Made by a program: the position numbers and the translations under genes
Source: Parabacteroides sp. PM6-13
GTDB lineage: Bacteria; Bacteroidota; Bacteroidia; Bacteroidales; Tannerellaceae
NCBI RefSeq assembly: GCF_029892605.1
Contig: NZ_JARXWF010000003.1
Location: forward strand, 248,001-312,000
Direction: 5' to 3'
Length of the DNA stretch: 64,000 nt
Shown here: one piece after another, positions 53,237 through 61,953 of the stretch
Position numbering within the stretch: the stretch's first letter is position 1
Layout: every line of letters begins with the position of its first letter
Notes under the pieces: generated by a model
Databases searched by the model: none
The model's input: the letters and a program-made list of their open reading frames with translations, nothing else
Told to the model about the DNA's origin: nothing

Positions 53237-56020
53237 TTATTTCAACCCTGCCTTTTCTCTTTCGAGTACCGCCATGATGAAGGGACCGACCACTTTCGGG
53301 TCGTTGGCGCGTACCAGTTCGTTGATGTAGTAGTCGTAGTCGCCTGAGCGGTTGTTGCTTCCGCCGAGGCCGGCTACACCGCAGGCTTTGGTGATGTTCA
53401 TCAGGCCTTTTTCGTCGAACTCGACAAACTCATCGAGGAATCCGGCAAAAGCCTTTTCGGCCACCTGGCGGTAGGATTCGTCGATGTATCCCAGACGAAC
53501 TCCCTTCGAGAGGGCGTAGATGAACATAGCCGAACAGGTCGATTCGAGGTAGTTGCCGGGATCGCCGCTGCGGTCTAACACCTGATACCAGAGCCCTGTT
53601 TTAGGGTCTTGTATCTTTTTCAATTGCAGCGCTATGTTTTGCATGATGGCGATGGCCTGATCGCGTCCCTTTTGGTCGACAGGGATAAAGTCAAGCGCAT
53701 CGACAATGGCCATAGCATACCATCCCAGGGCGCGTCCCCAGACATGTTTAGATTGTCCGGTCACCGGATCGGCCCAGAACATCTGGCGGCTCACGTCGCA
53801 GGCATGGCGATAGAGGCCGTTGGCCGGGTCGTAGGTGTGGCGGGCAGCCATCAGGATCTGGTTGATTCCGTCGGCGTAGTCGTCGGGACGGTTATAGCGC
53901 GAAGCATATTCCACCATAAAAGGAGTGCCCATATAAACACCGTCGAGCCATACCTGGTTCGGGTAGATCTTTTTGTGCCAGAATCCGCCGTCGTCGTTGC
54001 GCGGATGGGTGGCCAACTGGCTATACAATAGGTCGAGCGCTTTCTTCACCTTCTCGTCGCCGGTCAGGTCGTAGAGCTTGAACAACATCTTGCCGCTGTT
54101 CAACCGGTCGATATTGTATTCCGATAGACGGTAGGTCTTGATGGAGCCGTCGGCCTGGATCATCGTGTCGGCGTATGCCTTGGTGTAGTCGAGGTATTTC
54201 TTGTCGCCTGTGCGCTCGTAGAGTTGCAGGAAAGCCTGTAATTCCAGTCCGTGGCAATAGTCCCACTTCAGTGTACGCTGGAAGTCGAGCTGCCATGATT
54301 CGGGGTAACGTTTCATCTCCGAGTCGGCGATGCGGATAGCATATGATAGGGCATCTTTCGCTTCCACCTTCTCTTCGTTGGGAGTGATGCGAAACCAGTC
54401 GACATCCGCCCATCCTCCGTCGTTTGTTACGATGGCCGGACGGCTACAGAACATACCAACCTTGGCACCGATCCATTTTCCTTCGCGTGCCTGGAAAGGA
54501 GCGCCCAGGGGCGTGTAATGGCGTCCGTTGGTGCTATAGGAGAATTGACACTTTGCGTTAGCATCGAAGGTAACACGCAGGTTGATCCAGTCACCTGATA
54601 CCTTCACGCCTGCTTCCGCTGTCTCTTCGCGGCCTTCGTCAGCCTTGCGACATACAACGGGTGAAAGCATGATACCCTCGTTGGTGTTTTCCAGAACGAT
54701 GCCCGCGTAGTCGCGACCCATCACGATGAGGCCGGTGCGTTCGCCCTTGTATTTGTCGGAGGGTTGGAAGCGCAGGCGCATAGTGGCCGTAAAGGCGGGC
54801 GCTGGTGTTTTTTGTAACAATAGGTTGGGCGCGTCCCAGAGGCTCTTGGCCGGGGCTGTAAGCGGGTAGGAGTAGAGGCGAAGCTGGCTGTTGGCCGCGT
54901 CGGTATAATACCATTTCGGATTTATATTGGCATGCCATTGCCATTGTAGTCCCAGGCTGTTGGCGTCGAACTCGTCGCTCTCTTGTGGGGTGCATATTGG
55001 ATAGGTGTTGCCTACGTCCGGTTTTTTATAGCGCATGACCGGTTGTCCGCAGCCATCGCCGTCTTTATCTTCGCCAATCACCGGCCACCCCTTTTTCCAG
55101 GCCATCGGTTGCAGGTGGATGATGCGTCCATAAGCGCCTACGTCCTGGAAGTGTATGAACCAGTTCTCGCCTTTAGGCGTATCCACCCAGGCACCCTGGT
55201 GCGGGCCGTTCACAACCGTTTTTCCCTGTGCCATCACGGTTTTGATTTCGTAAGGTCCGTAGGGATCGGTTGATCGGAGAGCTACCTGCCATCCGGTGGC
55301 AACGCCACCTGCCGGAGCGAAGATATAGTAATAACCATCTTTCTTATGGAATTTAGCCCCTTCGATGGTCGGATGTTTTTCGTGTCCGTCGAAGATAATA
55401 CGGCTTTCGGTAATGGCTTGGGTAGCCGATGCGTTGAGCTCGCACACTGCCAGTACGCTTTTCAGTCCTGCCCGGCTGCCGGCATAGGCATGTGCCAGAT
55501 AGACCCGTCCGTCGTCGTCCCAAAGAGGAGATGTGTCGATAATGCCTTTTCCGGCCTTCACCAGTACTGGTTGACTCCAGGTGCCCCGGATATCACTCGC
55601 GTAAGTCATAAAGGCTCCCTGGTCAGGATCACCCCAAAAGATATAAAACACACCCTCGTGGTGGCGGATACAGGGTGCCCATATCCGGTTGCCATGCTGA
55701 GGTATTTCCGGTATATCTGCCGGTTCCAAAGCATAAGGGATGGCGGCATTGATAATTGTCCAGTTTACCAGGTCTTTTGAATGCAGGATCTGCAAGCCCG
55801 GGATGCAGTTGAAACTGGAGGAGGTCATATAATAATCATCGCCAACCCGAATCACATCAGGGTCGGAATAATCGGCATACAGGATAGGATTCCGGTAGGT
55901 GCCGTCTCCCTGGTCGGCAGTCCATACCGAAGAGAGAGAACTTTTTGACTGAGCCTCTGCCGCCCAGCATCCTGCTAGCAACGATAGGCTTAATCCGAAA
56001 CGGATAAAAAATCTTTTCAT
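53237..56020 (-). CDS. Fusion of GH43 and GH105
   Basis: 927 residues in one uninterrupted frame. The export signal has a candidate lipobox (LSLLAGC, C18). Residues about 30-340 are a GH43 propeller with base D53 in YSDPDVIRVGDDYYM, modulator in IIDTSPLWDDDG and acid in TIEGAKFHKKDGYY; a DUF1349-like sandwich fills about 345-550. Residues about 560-920 form a GH105 alpha/alpha barrel with the catalytic D693 in VWLDGVYMG and WGRALGWYAMAIVD. Combined, it would remove an arabinofuranose or xylose side group and an unsaturated galacturonate. It follows the DUF4861 gene by 10 bases. Confidence 0.92.
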   Translation of the reverse strand: MKRFFIRFGLSLSLLAGCWAAEAQSKSSLSSVWTADQGDGTYRNPILYADYSDPDVIRVGDDYYMTSSSFNCIPGLQILHSKDLVNWTIINAAIPYALEPADIPEIPQHGNRIWAPCIRHHEGVFYIFWGDPDQGAFMTYASDIRGTWSQPVLVKAGKGIIDTSPLWDDDGRVYLAHAYAGSRAGLKSVLAVCELNASATQAITESRIIFDGHEKHPTIEGAKFHKKDGYYYIFAPAGGVATGWQVALRSTDPYGPYEIKTVMAQGKTVVNGPHQGAWVDTPKGENWFIHFQDVGAYGRIIHLQPMAWKKGWPVIGEDKDGDGCGQPVMRYKKPDVGNTYPICTPQESDEFDANSLGLQWQWHANINPKWYYTDAANSQLRLYSYPLTAPAKSLWDAPNLLLQKTPAPAFTATMRLRFQPSDKYKGERTGLIVMGRDYAGIVLENTNEGIMLSPVVCRKADEGREETAEAGVKVSGDWINLRVTFDANAKCQFSYSTNGRHYTPLGAPFQAREGKWIGAKVGMFCSRPAIVTNDGGWADVDWFRITPNEEKVEAKDALSYAIRIADSEMKRYPESWQLDFQRTLKWDYCHGLELQAFLQLYERTGDKKYLDYTKAYADTMIQADGSIKTYRLSEYNIDRLNSGKMLFKLYDLTGDEKVKKALDLLYSQLATHPRNDDGGFWHKKIYPNQVWLDGVYMGTPFMVEYASRYNRPDDYADGINQILMAARHTYDPANGLYRHACDVSRQMFWADPVTGQSKHVWGRALGWYAMAIVDALDFIPVDQKGRDQAIAIMQNIALQLKKIQDPKTGLWYQVLDRSGDPGNYLESTCSAMFIYALSKGVRLGYIDESYRQVAEKAFAGFLDEFVEFDEKGLMNITKACGVAGLGGSNNRSGDYDYYINELVRANDPKVVGPFIMAVLEREKAGLK

Positions 56021-56030
56021 GATATCTATT

Positions 56031-57260
56031 TTATTTGATTGTTATTTTTACAGGATGTTGCAATTCTTCCTTCCAGCGGCGCACATAGGCAAACCACTCT
56101 TCCGGCGTCTTATAACCGAAGGTCTCTTTCATGGAAGTGAAACTGATATGGTAGGTGAACGATTTTTCGCCTTTTGCCTGAAGGGTATAGAGATAATTAG
56201 CTCCGTCGGCCGCTTTCTCTTGCACGATCTCCTGCGGTAGACAGGTGGCCAGTCCTACCGTTTCTTTGGCATATTTGATGGTGTCGTTTACCGGCCAGTC
56301 GTGCCCCCAACAGGCTACCAATCCCTTGTCGTCATAGAATGATTGCGAACCCTTGATGTTCTGCACGCCCGCGCAGAACACCTCTTCTTTTAGCGGACGG
56401 TCGAAACTTACCCGTACTTCACAGTCGCGGTGTCCGGCATAGAGGATATAACGTATCTTCATATGGAGGAGCGAGCCTTGGTATTGCCAGTTGTCCGCGT
56501 CTACGTCGACCACCGTACGCACCGGTCCGCCCGCCAGTACCGTTTCCGTACGCCATTCCACCGGTTCGATATGGTGTGCTTTCTTTCCGTTCCAACCCTT
56601 CAGGGCACCCAGACCACCGCTACCGCTAACCCGCAACACATCGTCGCCGAATCCCTGCGCCAGCTGTTCGTCGTTTGGATAGAACTGACAGGCTTCGATT
56701 TCAAAGCCTTTATTGAATTTTCCGTAGATATCTACCGTTTGTTTCTGGTCGAAATAGATGCGATAGGCCACCAGCTCCGACTCGAAAGCCGGCCCGTGGT
56801 GGTGCAATAGGTTATAGACATTGCTGCTGCCGGGTATGGTCAATGAACGAATCGGCTGATGCTTTCCTTTATCACCTCGCATAAGCATCTCAGCAAATAC
56901 GCGAGAAGGGTAGGGGTTCTCCCTTTTTTCGGCCGAGAGACTGATCTGCAACGTGCGTGTAGCTCGTGCCGGGATGTCGAGTACGAATGAGAGTTCGTCC
57001 GGTTGCCCGTCACTGTCGAAGTCATCTATTTGAGATGGGATCTCTATATTGCCCTCTTTTACGACAACCGACTGAATGGGAAAGGAGGCCTGGAAGTCGG
57101 CCAGGGAAATCGTCACCGGCGCATCTGTCCGGTCTTCCGCCCAAGTGTTTTGAATCTCAACGGAGCATGTTTTTTCTTGCGCCTGAATGGATGCCACAGG
57201 AAGAATCCATGCGATCCCGGCAAATGCCGTATAGCGCATAAATGATTGGAGTGTTTTCAT
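56031..57260 (-). CDS. Exported DUF4861-like protein
   Basis: 409 residues with a signal peptide (AFAGIAWILPVASIQAQE). Motifs seen are the start VEIQNTWAEDRTDAPVTISL, HHHGPAFESELVAYRIYFDQ and CEVRVSFDRPLKEEVFCAGV, which fit the DUF4861 family often found in pectin loci; the assignment is from memory of that family. It is followed closely by the GH43-GH105 gene. The function is unknown; it may be a carbohydrate-binding or lyase-like protein. Confidence in family is moderate. Confidence 0.8.
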   Translation of the reverse strand: MKTLQSFMRYTAFAGIAWILPVASIQAQEKTCSVEIQNTWAEDRTDAPVTISLADFQASFPIQSVVVKEGNIEIPSQIDDFDSDGQPDELSFVLDIPARATRTLQISLSAEKRENPYPSRVFAEMLMRGDKGKHQPIRSLTIPGSSNVYNLLHHHGPAFESELVAYRIYFDQKQTVDIYGKFNKGFEIEACQFYPNDEQLAQGFGDDVLRVSGSGGLGALKGWNGKKAHHIEPVEWRTETVLAGGPVRTVVDVDADNWQYQGSLLHMKIRYILYAGHRDCEVRVSFDRPLKEEVFCAGVQNIKGSQSFYDDKGLVACWGHDWPVNDTIKYAKETVGLATCLPQEIVQEKAADGANYLYTLQAKGEKSFTYHISFTSMKETFGYKTPEEWFAYVRRWKEELQHPVKITIK

Positions 57261-57338
57261 GTCTATGGTGCTACTGATTGTTCAGTACGATACAAAAGTA
57301 GGGGAATCATCGCTTCCCGGTGTGTATATTCTGACCGT

Positions 57339-60300
57339 TTAGGTGTATTTTTTGTTCTCTTTATATTCGGTTGGGGTCATGCCATATTTCTGTTTGAAGC
57401 ACTTGCTGAAATAGCGCGGGTCGTTGATTCCCACCATATAAGAGACCTGTGAAATGCTGTATTCGCCGGTCTCAATCAGCTCGGCTGCCCGTTTTACTCG
57501 CATCTCCCGGATAAATTCGATGGGCGCCAGTCCGGTCAGTGCTTTCAATTTTTTGAAGAAGACCGAACGGCTTACGGCCAGCTCCTGAACGAGGTCTTCG
57601 ACCACCAATTCGCCATTATCCATATTCTTCTCCATCAGCTCCACCAGCCTGTCGATAAACTTCCGGTCGTTGGGTGATATCTCCTCATTGGTTACCGGTT
57701 TTTCTTCCTGCTCGCGGGTGACGGGGGTGGTCAGGTTGGTTCGATAGAGCTCTTGTAATTTCTTATGTTGAACCAATAAATTATCTACTCGCGCCTTCAG
57801 GTAGGTAGAGCTAAACGGTTTGGTGATGTAGTCGTTTGCTCCGTACTCCATACCCTCGAGTTTGCTCTCCAAGGTGGTCTTGGCGGTCAATAGAATAATG
57901 GGGATATGGCTGGTGGTTAGGTTCTCTCTTAGTTCACGCGTTAGCTCCAGACCATCTTTATCGGGCATCATCACATCGCTGATGATGATGTCGGGCAGGA
58001 GGCTGAGAGCCTTTTCAAGTCCCTCTTTCCCGTTTTTCGCTTCTGCTATGCGGAACGAGGAGGCAAAGATGGTCCGTAGGAAGGTGCGCAATTCGCCGTT
58101 ATCCTCCACCAATAGCATTACACCCCGCGAAGCATCTGCCTCTTGGTTCCCTGCCGGAGAGGTGTTGTTTGGCTCCGAGGTGTTTCCCGTTTCCTTTTCG
58201 GTGTCCGACAAGAGAGAGTCTTTTAGTATGAATTCGACCGACGCGTCGTAGTGCTCTTTCCCTTTCAGGAAAGCCACCTCGAAGGTGCTTCCTTCATCTA
58301 ATATTGAATCGACAGAGATGGTGGCTCCGTGCATCTCCACCAATTCTTTCACCAGCGAGAGACCGATGCCCGAACTCGACTGATTGAACAGGTTGCGGTC
58401 GACCAGGTTTTCGAAGCGGACAAAGAGAGACTCTTTCTTATTGGCGGCAATGCCAATGCCCTGATCCTGCACGCCGATCGAAATATGCTTTTCGTTTTCC
58501 AATACATAGACCCGGATCATCTTCCCCACCGGCGTGTATTTGAAAGCGTTCGACAACAGATTGAATATGATCTTCTCCAGATGATCCGCGTCGGCCCATA
58601 GGTAAAGGGCTTTCTTTTCCGACTCGAAGATAAAATCGATCTGATGTTCGGTCGCCAGGGCTTCGAAGTTATCCATGATCGTGCGGATAAACGATTCCAG
58701 TTCGATCTGTTCGACCTTCATCTTCATCTTCTTGTTTTGTATCTTACGGAAGTCAAGAATCTGATTCACTAAGCGCAGCATACGGTCGGTATTCTTTTCC
58801 ACCAGTTGAAGCTGTTCGCGGGTCTCCGGTGCCAACGTGTCGTTTTGCAGAATATGTTCGACCGGCCCGGCAATCAGAGTCAGTGGGGTACGCAATTCGT
58901 GGGAGATGTTGGTGAAGAAACGTAGTTTGATATCCGATACCTGTTGCTCCACCGATACTTCGTGCTTTAGGCGATAGATCGTGAACAGAATATATACGGC
59001 AACAAAGATAATGCCCAGAATCAATAGGACATAGAGGGCATAGGCCCAAGGGGTTTCCCAGAAAGAGGGTAGGATGGTGATCGGCAGTCCCCGATCGTTT
59101 TCGACCCACACGCCGTCGTTATTGGTTGAACGTACTTTGAAGACGTAATCGCCTTTGGGTAGGTTCGTATAGGTGACCATACGCTGTTTGTCGGCCAAGG
59201 TCCATTCGTTGTCGAATCCCTCCATAATGTAGGCATACCGGATATTCTCCGGTGCTTTCATATCCAATGCAGCGTATTGAATGGTCAGGATATTCTCTTT
59301 ATGTGATAAGGTCAACCTGGGAATCTCATCCAGCACTTGTTCCAATATCTTGGAACGTCCGGGTCTGATCTCTTCGTTGTTGATTTGCAAGCGGGTAAAG
59401 GCCACCGGGGGAATAAAGGCACTTTTGGAAATGGCTTTGGGGTCGAAGGTGAGCCATCCGCTTCGGGTACCGAAGATTAGCTTTCCATCTTTTGTCTTAA
59501 TGGAGGAGGCCTCGTTAAACCCGGCTCGTATGTTCAGAATACGGTCGTTATAATTATCGGCTCTCTCTTCCGAAGGTATGAATTTGCATAAGCCGTTTTC
59601 TGTACTGATCCACAGATTCTTATCGTCGTCTTCGCGCATAGAGAGCAAGATATTGCTTGGCAGGCCGTCTTCCATGTTATAGGTCTCGAAGCGGGCATTC
59701 CCCTTTTCGTCGACCGATATCAGTTTGTTTAATCCTCCTCCGAAGGTTGCCAGGTATAGGTTTCCGTCGGTTGTTTCGGTAATCCAGTAAACGTCATTGT
59801 GACTTAGGCTTTGCTTGTCGGTTGGGATTCGCACATGATGATCGAAACGGATCTCTTCCGGCTGTGTGAAGTCCTCCGGGAACGAGATGGCGCCGGAGGT
59901 GCTCCCTACCCAGATGTAGCCTTTCGAATCGGTTGTAACGAAGCGCACCCGGTAGCAGTCGTCGATCGGATAGCCTTTGAGGTTGTTTTGGTGGTTGATA
60001 AAGACAACGGAGCCATCTTCCCGTTCTTCCATATAATTCAGGCCTCCTCCAAAGGTGGCAATCCAGATACGTCCATGGCTGTCTTCGTGGACACAGTAGA
60101 TGTTATCGTCGCTTAGGCTATACAGGTTATTCGGATCGGAATGATACTGCGTGATGCGGTAGCGCCCCTGCTCCTCCTGTGCCTTGTAGAGGCCATCGCC
60201 TTTGGTGGCAATCCATATATTTCCTTTCGAATCCTCATAGATATGATAGGCTACGCCTAAAGAATGATCGCCGTTCTTGGCAAAGGTACCTTCCCGAGTC

Positions 60301-61760
60301 AGACATCCCAGGAAGGTGCCATTTTTCTCATATATCCGGATCTTTCCATCACGCAGTCCCATCCATAAGCGACCATGGTTATCTTCGTAGAGCGAACGCA
60401 CATCGTTACTAAGCGATTCGTATGACAAAGGATGTGGCATTTGCAGATGGAAACGCTCGGTTATGAATGATATCTTCTCCAGGCCTTTGGAGTGAGTACA
60501 CATCCATAGGTTGCCTTGGCGGTCCGACATAGCCGCGTGAACCTTGTTGGAGAAGCGCCAGTCAGGCGCGCCCGGTTCGTTGTGGAACGGTATCAGACGG
60601 TTCTTCTCCCGGTCGAAATAGGAGAATCCGCCATTGAAGGGGTGCACCCAGAGGTTATCGTTTATGTCTTCAAAGATGAAAAAAGCGGGCTGTGAACGAT
60701 AGGCACTACCGTCTTCCACAGCCAATACCTCCTGTTTGATTTGTTGGGTGGAGGGATTGAAATGGGTGACTCCCCGGATATTCTCCAGGTCGAACCACAC
60801 CTCATTCTTTCTGTCGACATAAACAGATAGGATATGATCGCCGGGCAGATTGCGGTGAGTGGCATGTGTATAGTGCTCCTGGTGTCCCGATTGTGTGTCG
60901 TAGGTATAGAATCCATCCGTTCGGGTTGCAATGATCAGATCCTTATCCGAACAGGAATTGATAGAGATAATATCCGATTCGGTATCAAATTCTAAGAGAC
61001 GGAAACTATTGTTCTCTTTCTGATAGAGCCATACACGCCCTTTGCCTGATCCGAAATAAAGATAATCATCTACTTCCCGAAAGCAGTAGAATGCCTGTTT
61101 TTGTCGGCTTTTCGACGACTGGGCATCCATGAAATAGAGTACCGGCAAGAGCGAATCAGGTCGGATCATGCCGATGCCGTTGTCCGAAAGCAACCATTCA
61201 TTGCCCTCGCTGTCCTGGCGAACGGTGTAAATAGACATAGAAGGGAAGAGCCCGGATTGGAGCGAAAAGACTTCGGTCGATAAATCGTGGCTTACCGAAT
61301 CGGTGGTGACCCGGATGGCCCCCTCTTTTTCGGTTAGTAGCCAGATGTGACGATCGAGTATGATAATAGAATCGACCGTCGCATAACTCTCTTTGCCCGA
61401 TGCAGGTACCTGTTGGAATATCTCTGTGCGCGGATCGAATCGGTAGACTTTACTATCGTAGGTCAATGTCCAGATATAGCCATATTGGTCTTCTGCAATA
61501 TGGTCTACCCGGTTATTTACCAGTCGGATCGCATTGTCTTCGCTGGCTTTGTAGGTCTTGAACGTGTATCCGTCGAACTTGTTAATCCCGTCCCAGGTGG
61601 CAAACCACATAAATCCTTTGTGATCTTCAATGATCTTCATCACCGAATTTTGGGAGAGCCCCTCTTCCGATGAGTAATGGGTAAAGGTAGCCTGCCACTG
61701 CGCAGACGCACTGATAATCAATGAAAATAAGACAGTGAGAAGAATGGTAAGTTTTCTCAT
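57339..61760 (-). CDS. Complete hybrid two-component system regulator (HTCS)
   Basis: 1473 residues. Signal peptide, two Reg_prop propellers (about 25-720), Y_Y_Y (about 800-865), one span (about 880-905, ALYVLLILGIIFVAVYIL), HisKA with H954 (NISHELRTPLTLI), ATPase domain (DQGIGIAANKKES, GIGLSLVKELVEMHG), receiver with phospho-acceptor D1262 (IIISDVMMPDKDG) and AraC helix-turn-helix (about 1370-1470). All catalytic residues look intact. It senses an oligosaccharide in the periplasm and activates the locus; rhamnogalacturonan-I products are likely from the neighbours. The tandem palindrome 61896-61936 lies upstream. Confidence 0.95.
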   Translation of the reverse strand: MRKLTILLTVLFSLIISASAQWQATFTHYSSEEGLSQNSVMKIIEDHKGFMWFATWDGINKFDGYTFKTYKASEDNAIRLVNNRVDHIAEDQYGYIWTLTYDSKVYRFDPRTEIFQQVPASGKESYATVDSIIILDRHIWLLTEKEGAIRVTTDSVSHDLSTEVFSLQSGLFPSMSIYTVRQDSEGNEWLLSDNGIGMIRPDSLLPVLYFMDAQSSKSRQKQAFYCFREVDDYLYFGSGKGRVWLYQKENNSFRLLEFDTESDIISINSCSDKDLIIATRTDGFYTYDTQSGHQEHYTHATHRNLPGDHILSVYVDRKNEVWFDLENIRGVTHFNPSTQQIKQEVLAVEDGSAYRSQPAFFIFEDINDNLWVHPFNGGFSYFDREKNRLIPFHNEPGAPDWRFSNKVHAAMSDRQGNLWMCTHSKGLEKISFITERFHLQMPHPLSYESLSNDVRSLYEDNHGRLWMGLRDGKIRIYEKNGTFLGCLTREGTFAKNGDHSLGVAYHIYEDSKGNIWIATKGDGLYKAQEEQGRYRITQYHSDPNNLYSLSDDNIYCVHEDSHGRIWIATFGGGLNYMEEREDGSVVFINHQNNLKGYPIDDCYRVRFVTTDSKGYIWVGSTSGAISFPEDFTQPEEIRFDHHVRIPTDKQSLSHNDVYWITETTDGNLYLATFGGGLNKLISVDEKGNARFETYNMEDGLPSNILLSMREDDDKNLWISTENGLCKFIPSEERADNYNDRILNIRAGFNEASSIKTKDGKLIFGTRSGWLTFDPKAISKSAFIPPVAFTRLQINNEEIRPGRSKILEQVLDEIPRLTLSHKENILTIQYAALDMKAPENIRYAYIMEGFDNEWTLADKQRMVTYTNLPKGDYVFKVRSTNNDGVWVENDRGLPITILPSFWETPWAYALYVLLILGIIFVAVYILFTIYRLKHEVSVEQQVSDIKLRFFTNISHELRTPLTLIAGPVEHILQNDTLAPETREQLQLVEKNTDRMLRLVNQILDFRKIQNKKMKMKVEQIELESFIRTIMDNFEALATEHQIDFIFESEKKALYLWADADHLEKIIFNLLSNAFKYTPVGKMIRVYVLENEKHISIGVQDQGIGIAANKKESLFVRFENLVDRNLFNQSSSGIGLSLVKELVEMHGATISVDSILDEGSTFEVAFLKGKEHYDASVEFILKDSLLSDTEKETGNTSEPNNTSPAGNQEADASRGVMLLVEDNGELRTFLRTIFASSFRIAEAKNGKEGLEKALSLLPDIIISDVMMPDKDGLELTRELRENLTTSHIPIILLTAKTTLESKLEGMEYGANDYITKPFSSTYLKARVDNLLVQHKKLQELYRTNLTTPVTREQEEKPVTNEEISPNDRKFIDRLVELMEKNMDNGELVVEDLVQELAVSRSVFFKKLKALTGLAPIEFIREMRVKRAAELIETGEYSISQVSYMVGINDPRYFSKCFKQKYGMTPTEYKENKKYT

Positions 61761-61842
61761 GATAATTCGACTATGGCTTCACCGTACAATATTACAACTT
61801 TTTAGCCAAATAGTCGGTATCTATTATCTACAACTTTTCGCT

Positions 61843-61886
61843 GAGGCGACGAATGAAATCCCTCGAGGCGGCGAATGAAATCCCTC
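61843..61886. repeat. 22-bp tandem direct repeat
   Basis: Two 22-base copies of GAGGCGRCGAATGAAATCCC plus TC lie head to tail (61843-61864 and 61865-61886), differing by one base. They sit between the pectin esterase and HTCS genes, beside a palindrome pair. Confidence 0.85.
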
Positions 61887-61895
61887 GATTTTTTT

Positions 61896-61936
61896 ATTCT
61901 CACCCGCATGAGAATTTTTTCTCACGCGGGTGAGAA
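61896..61936. repeat. Paired palindromes upstream of the HTCS gene
   Basis: Two hairpins: 61896-61915 (7-bp stem ATTCTCA/TGAGAAT) and 61919-61936 (7-bp stem TTCTCAC/GTGAGAA, loop GCGG), both near TTTTTT. They are close relatives of the pair at 12481-12530. They lie 136 bases upstream of the HTCS start and also just after the esterase gene, so either a terminator or a control role fits. Confidence 0.8.
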
Positions 61937-61953
61937 TTTTTTTTCTGTTATTG

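Noticed and set aside
53237-56020. Fusion produced by a sequencing frameshift
   Set aside because: Both halves share one open frame and are joined by a natural linker; each keeps its catalytic residues.
61843-61886. Direct repeat as an attachment site
   Set aside because: The copies are adjacent and no integrase or tRNA lies near.
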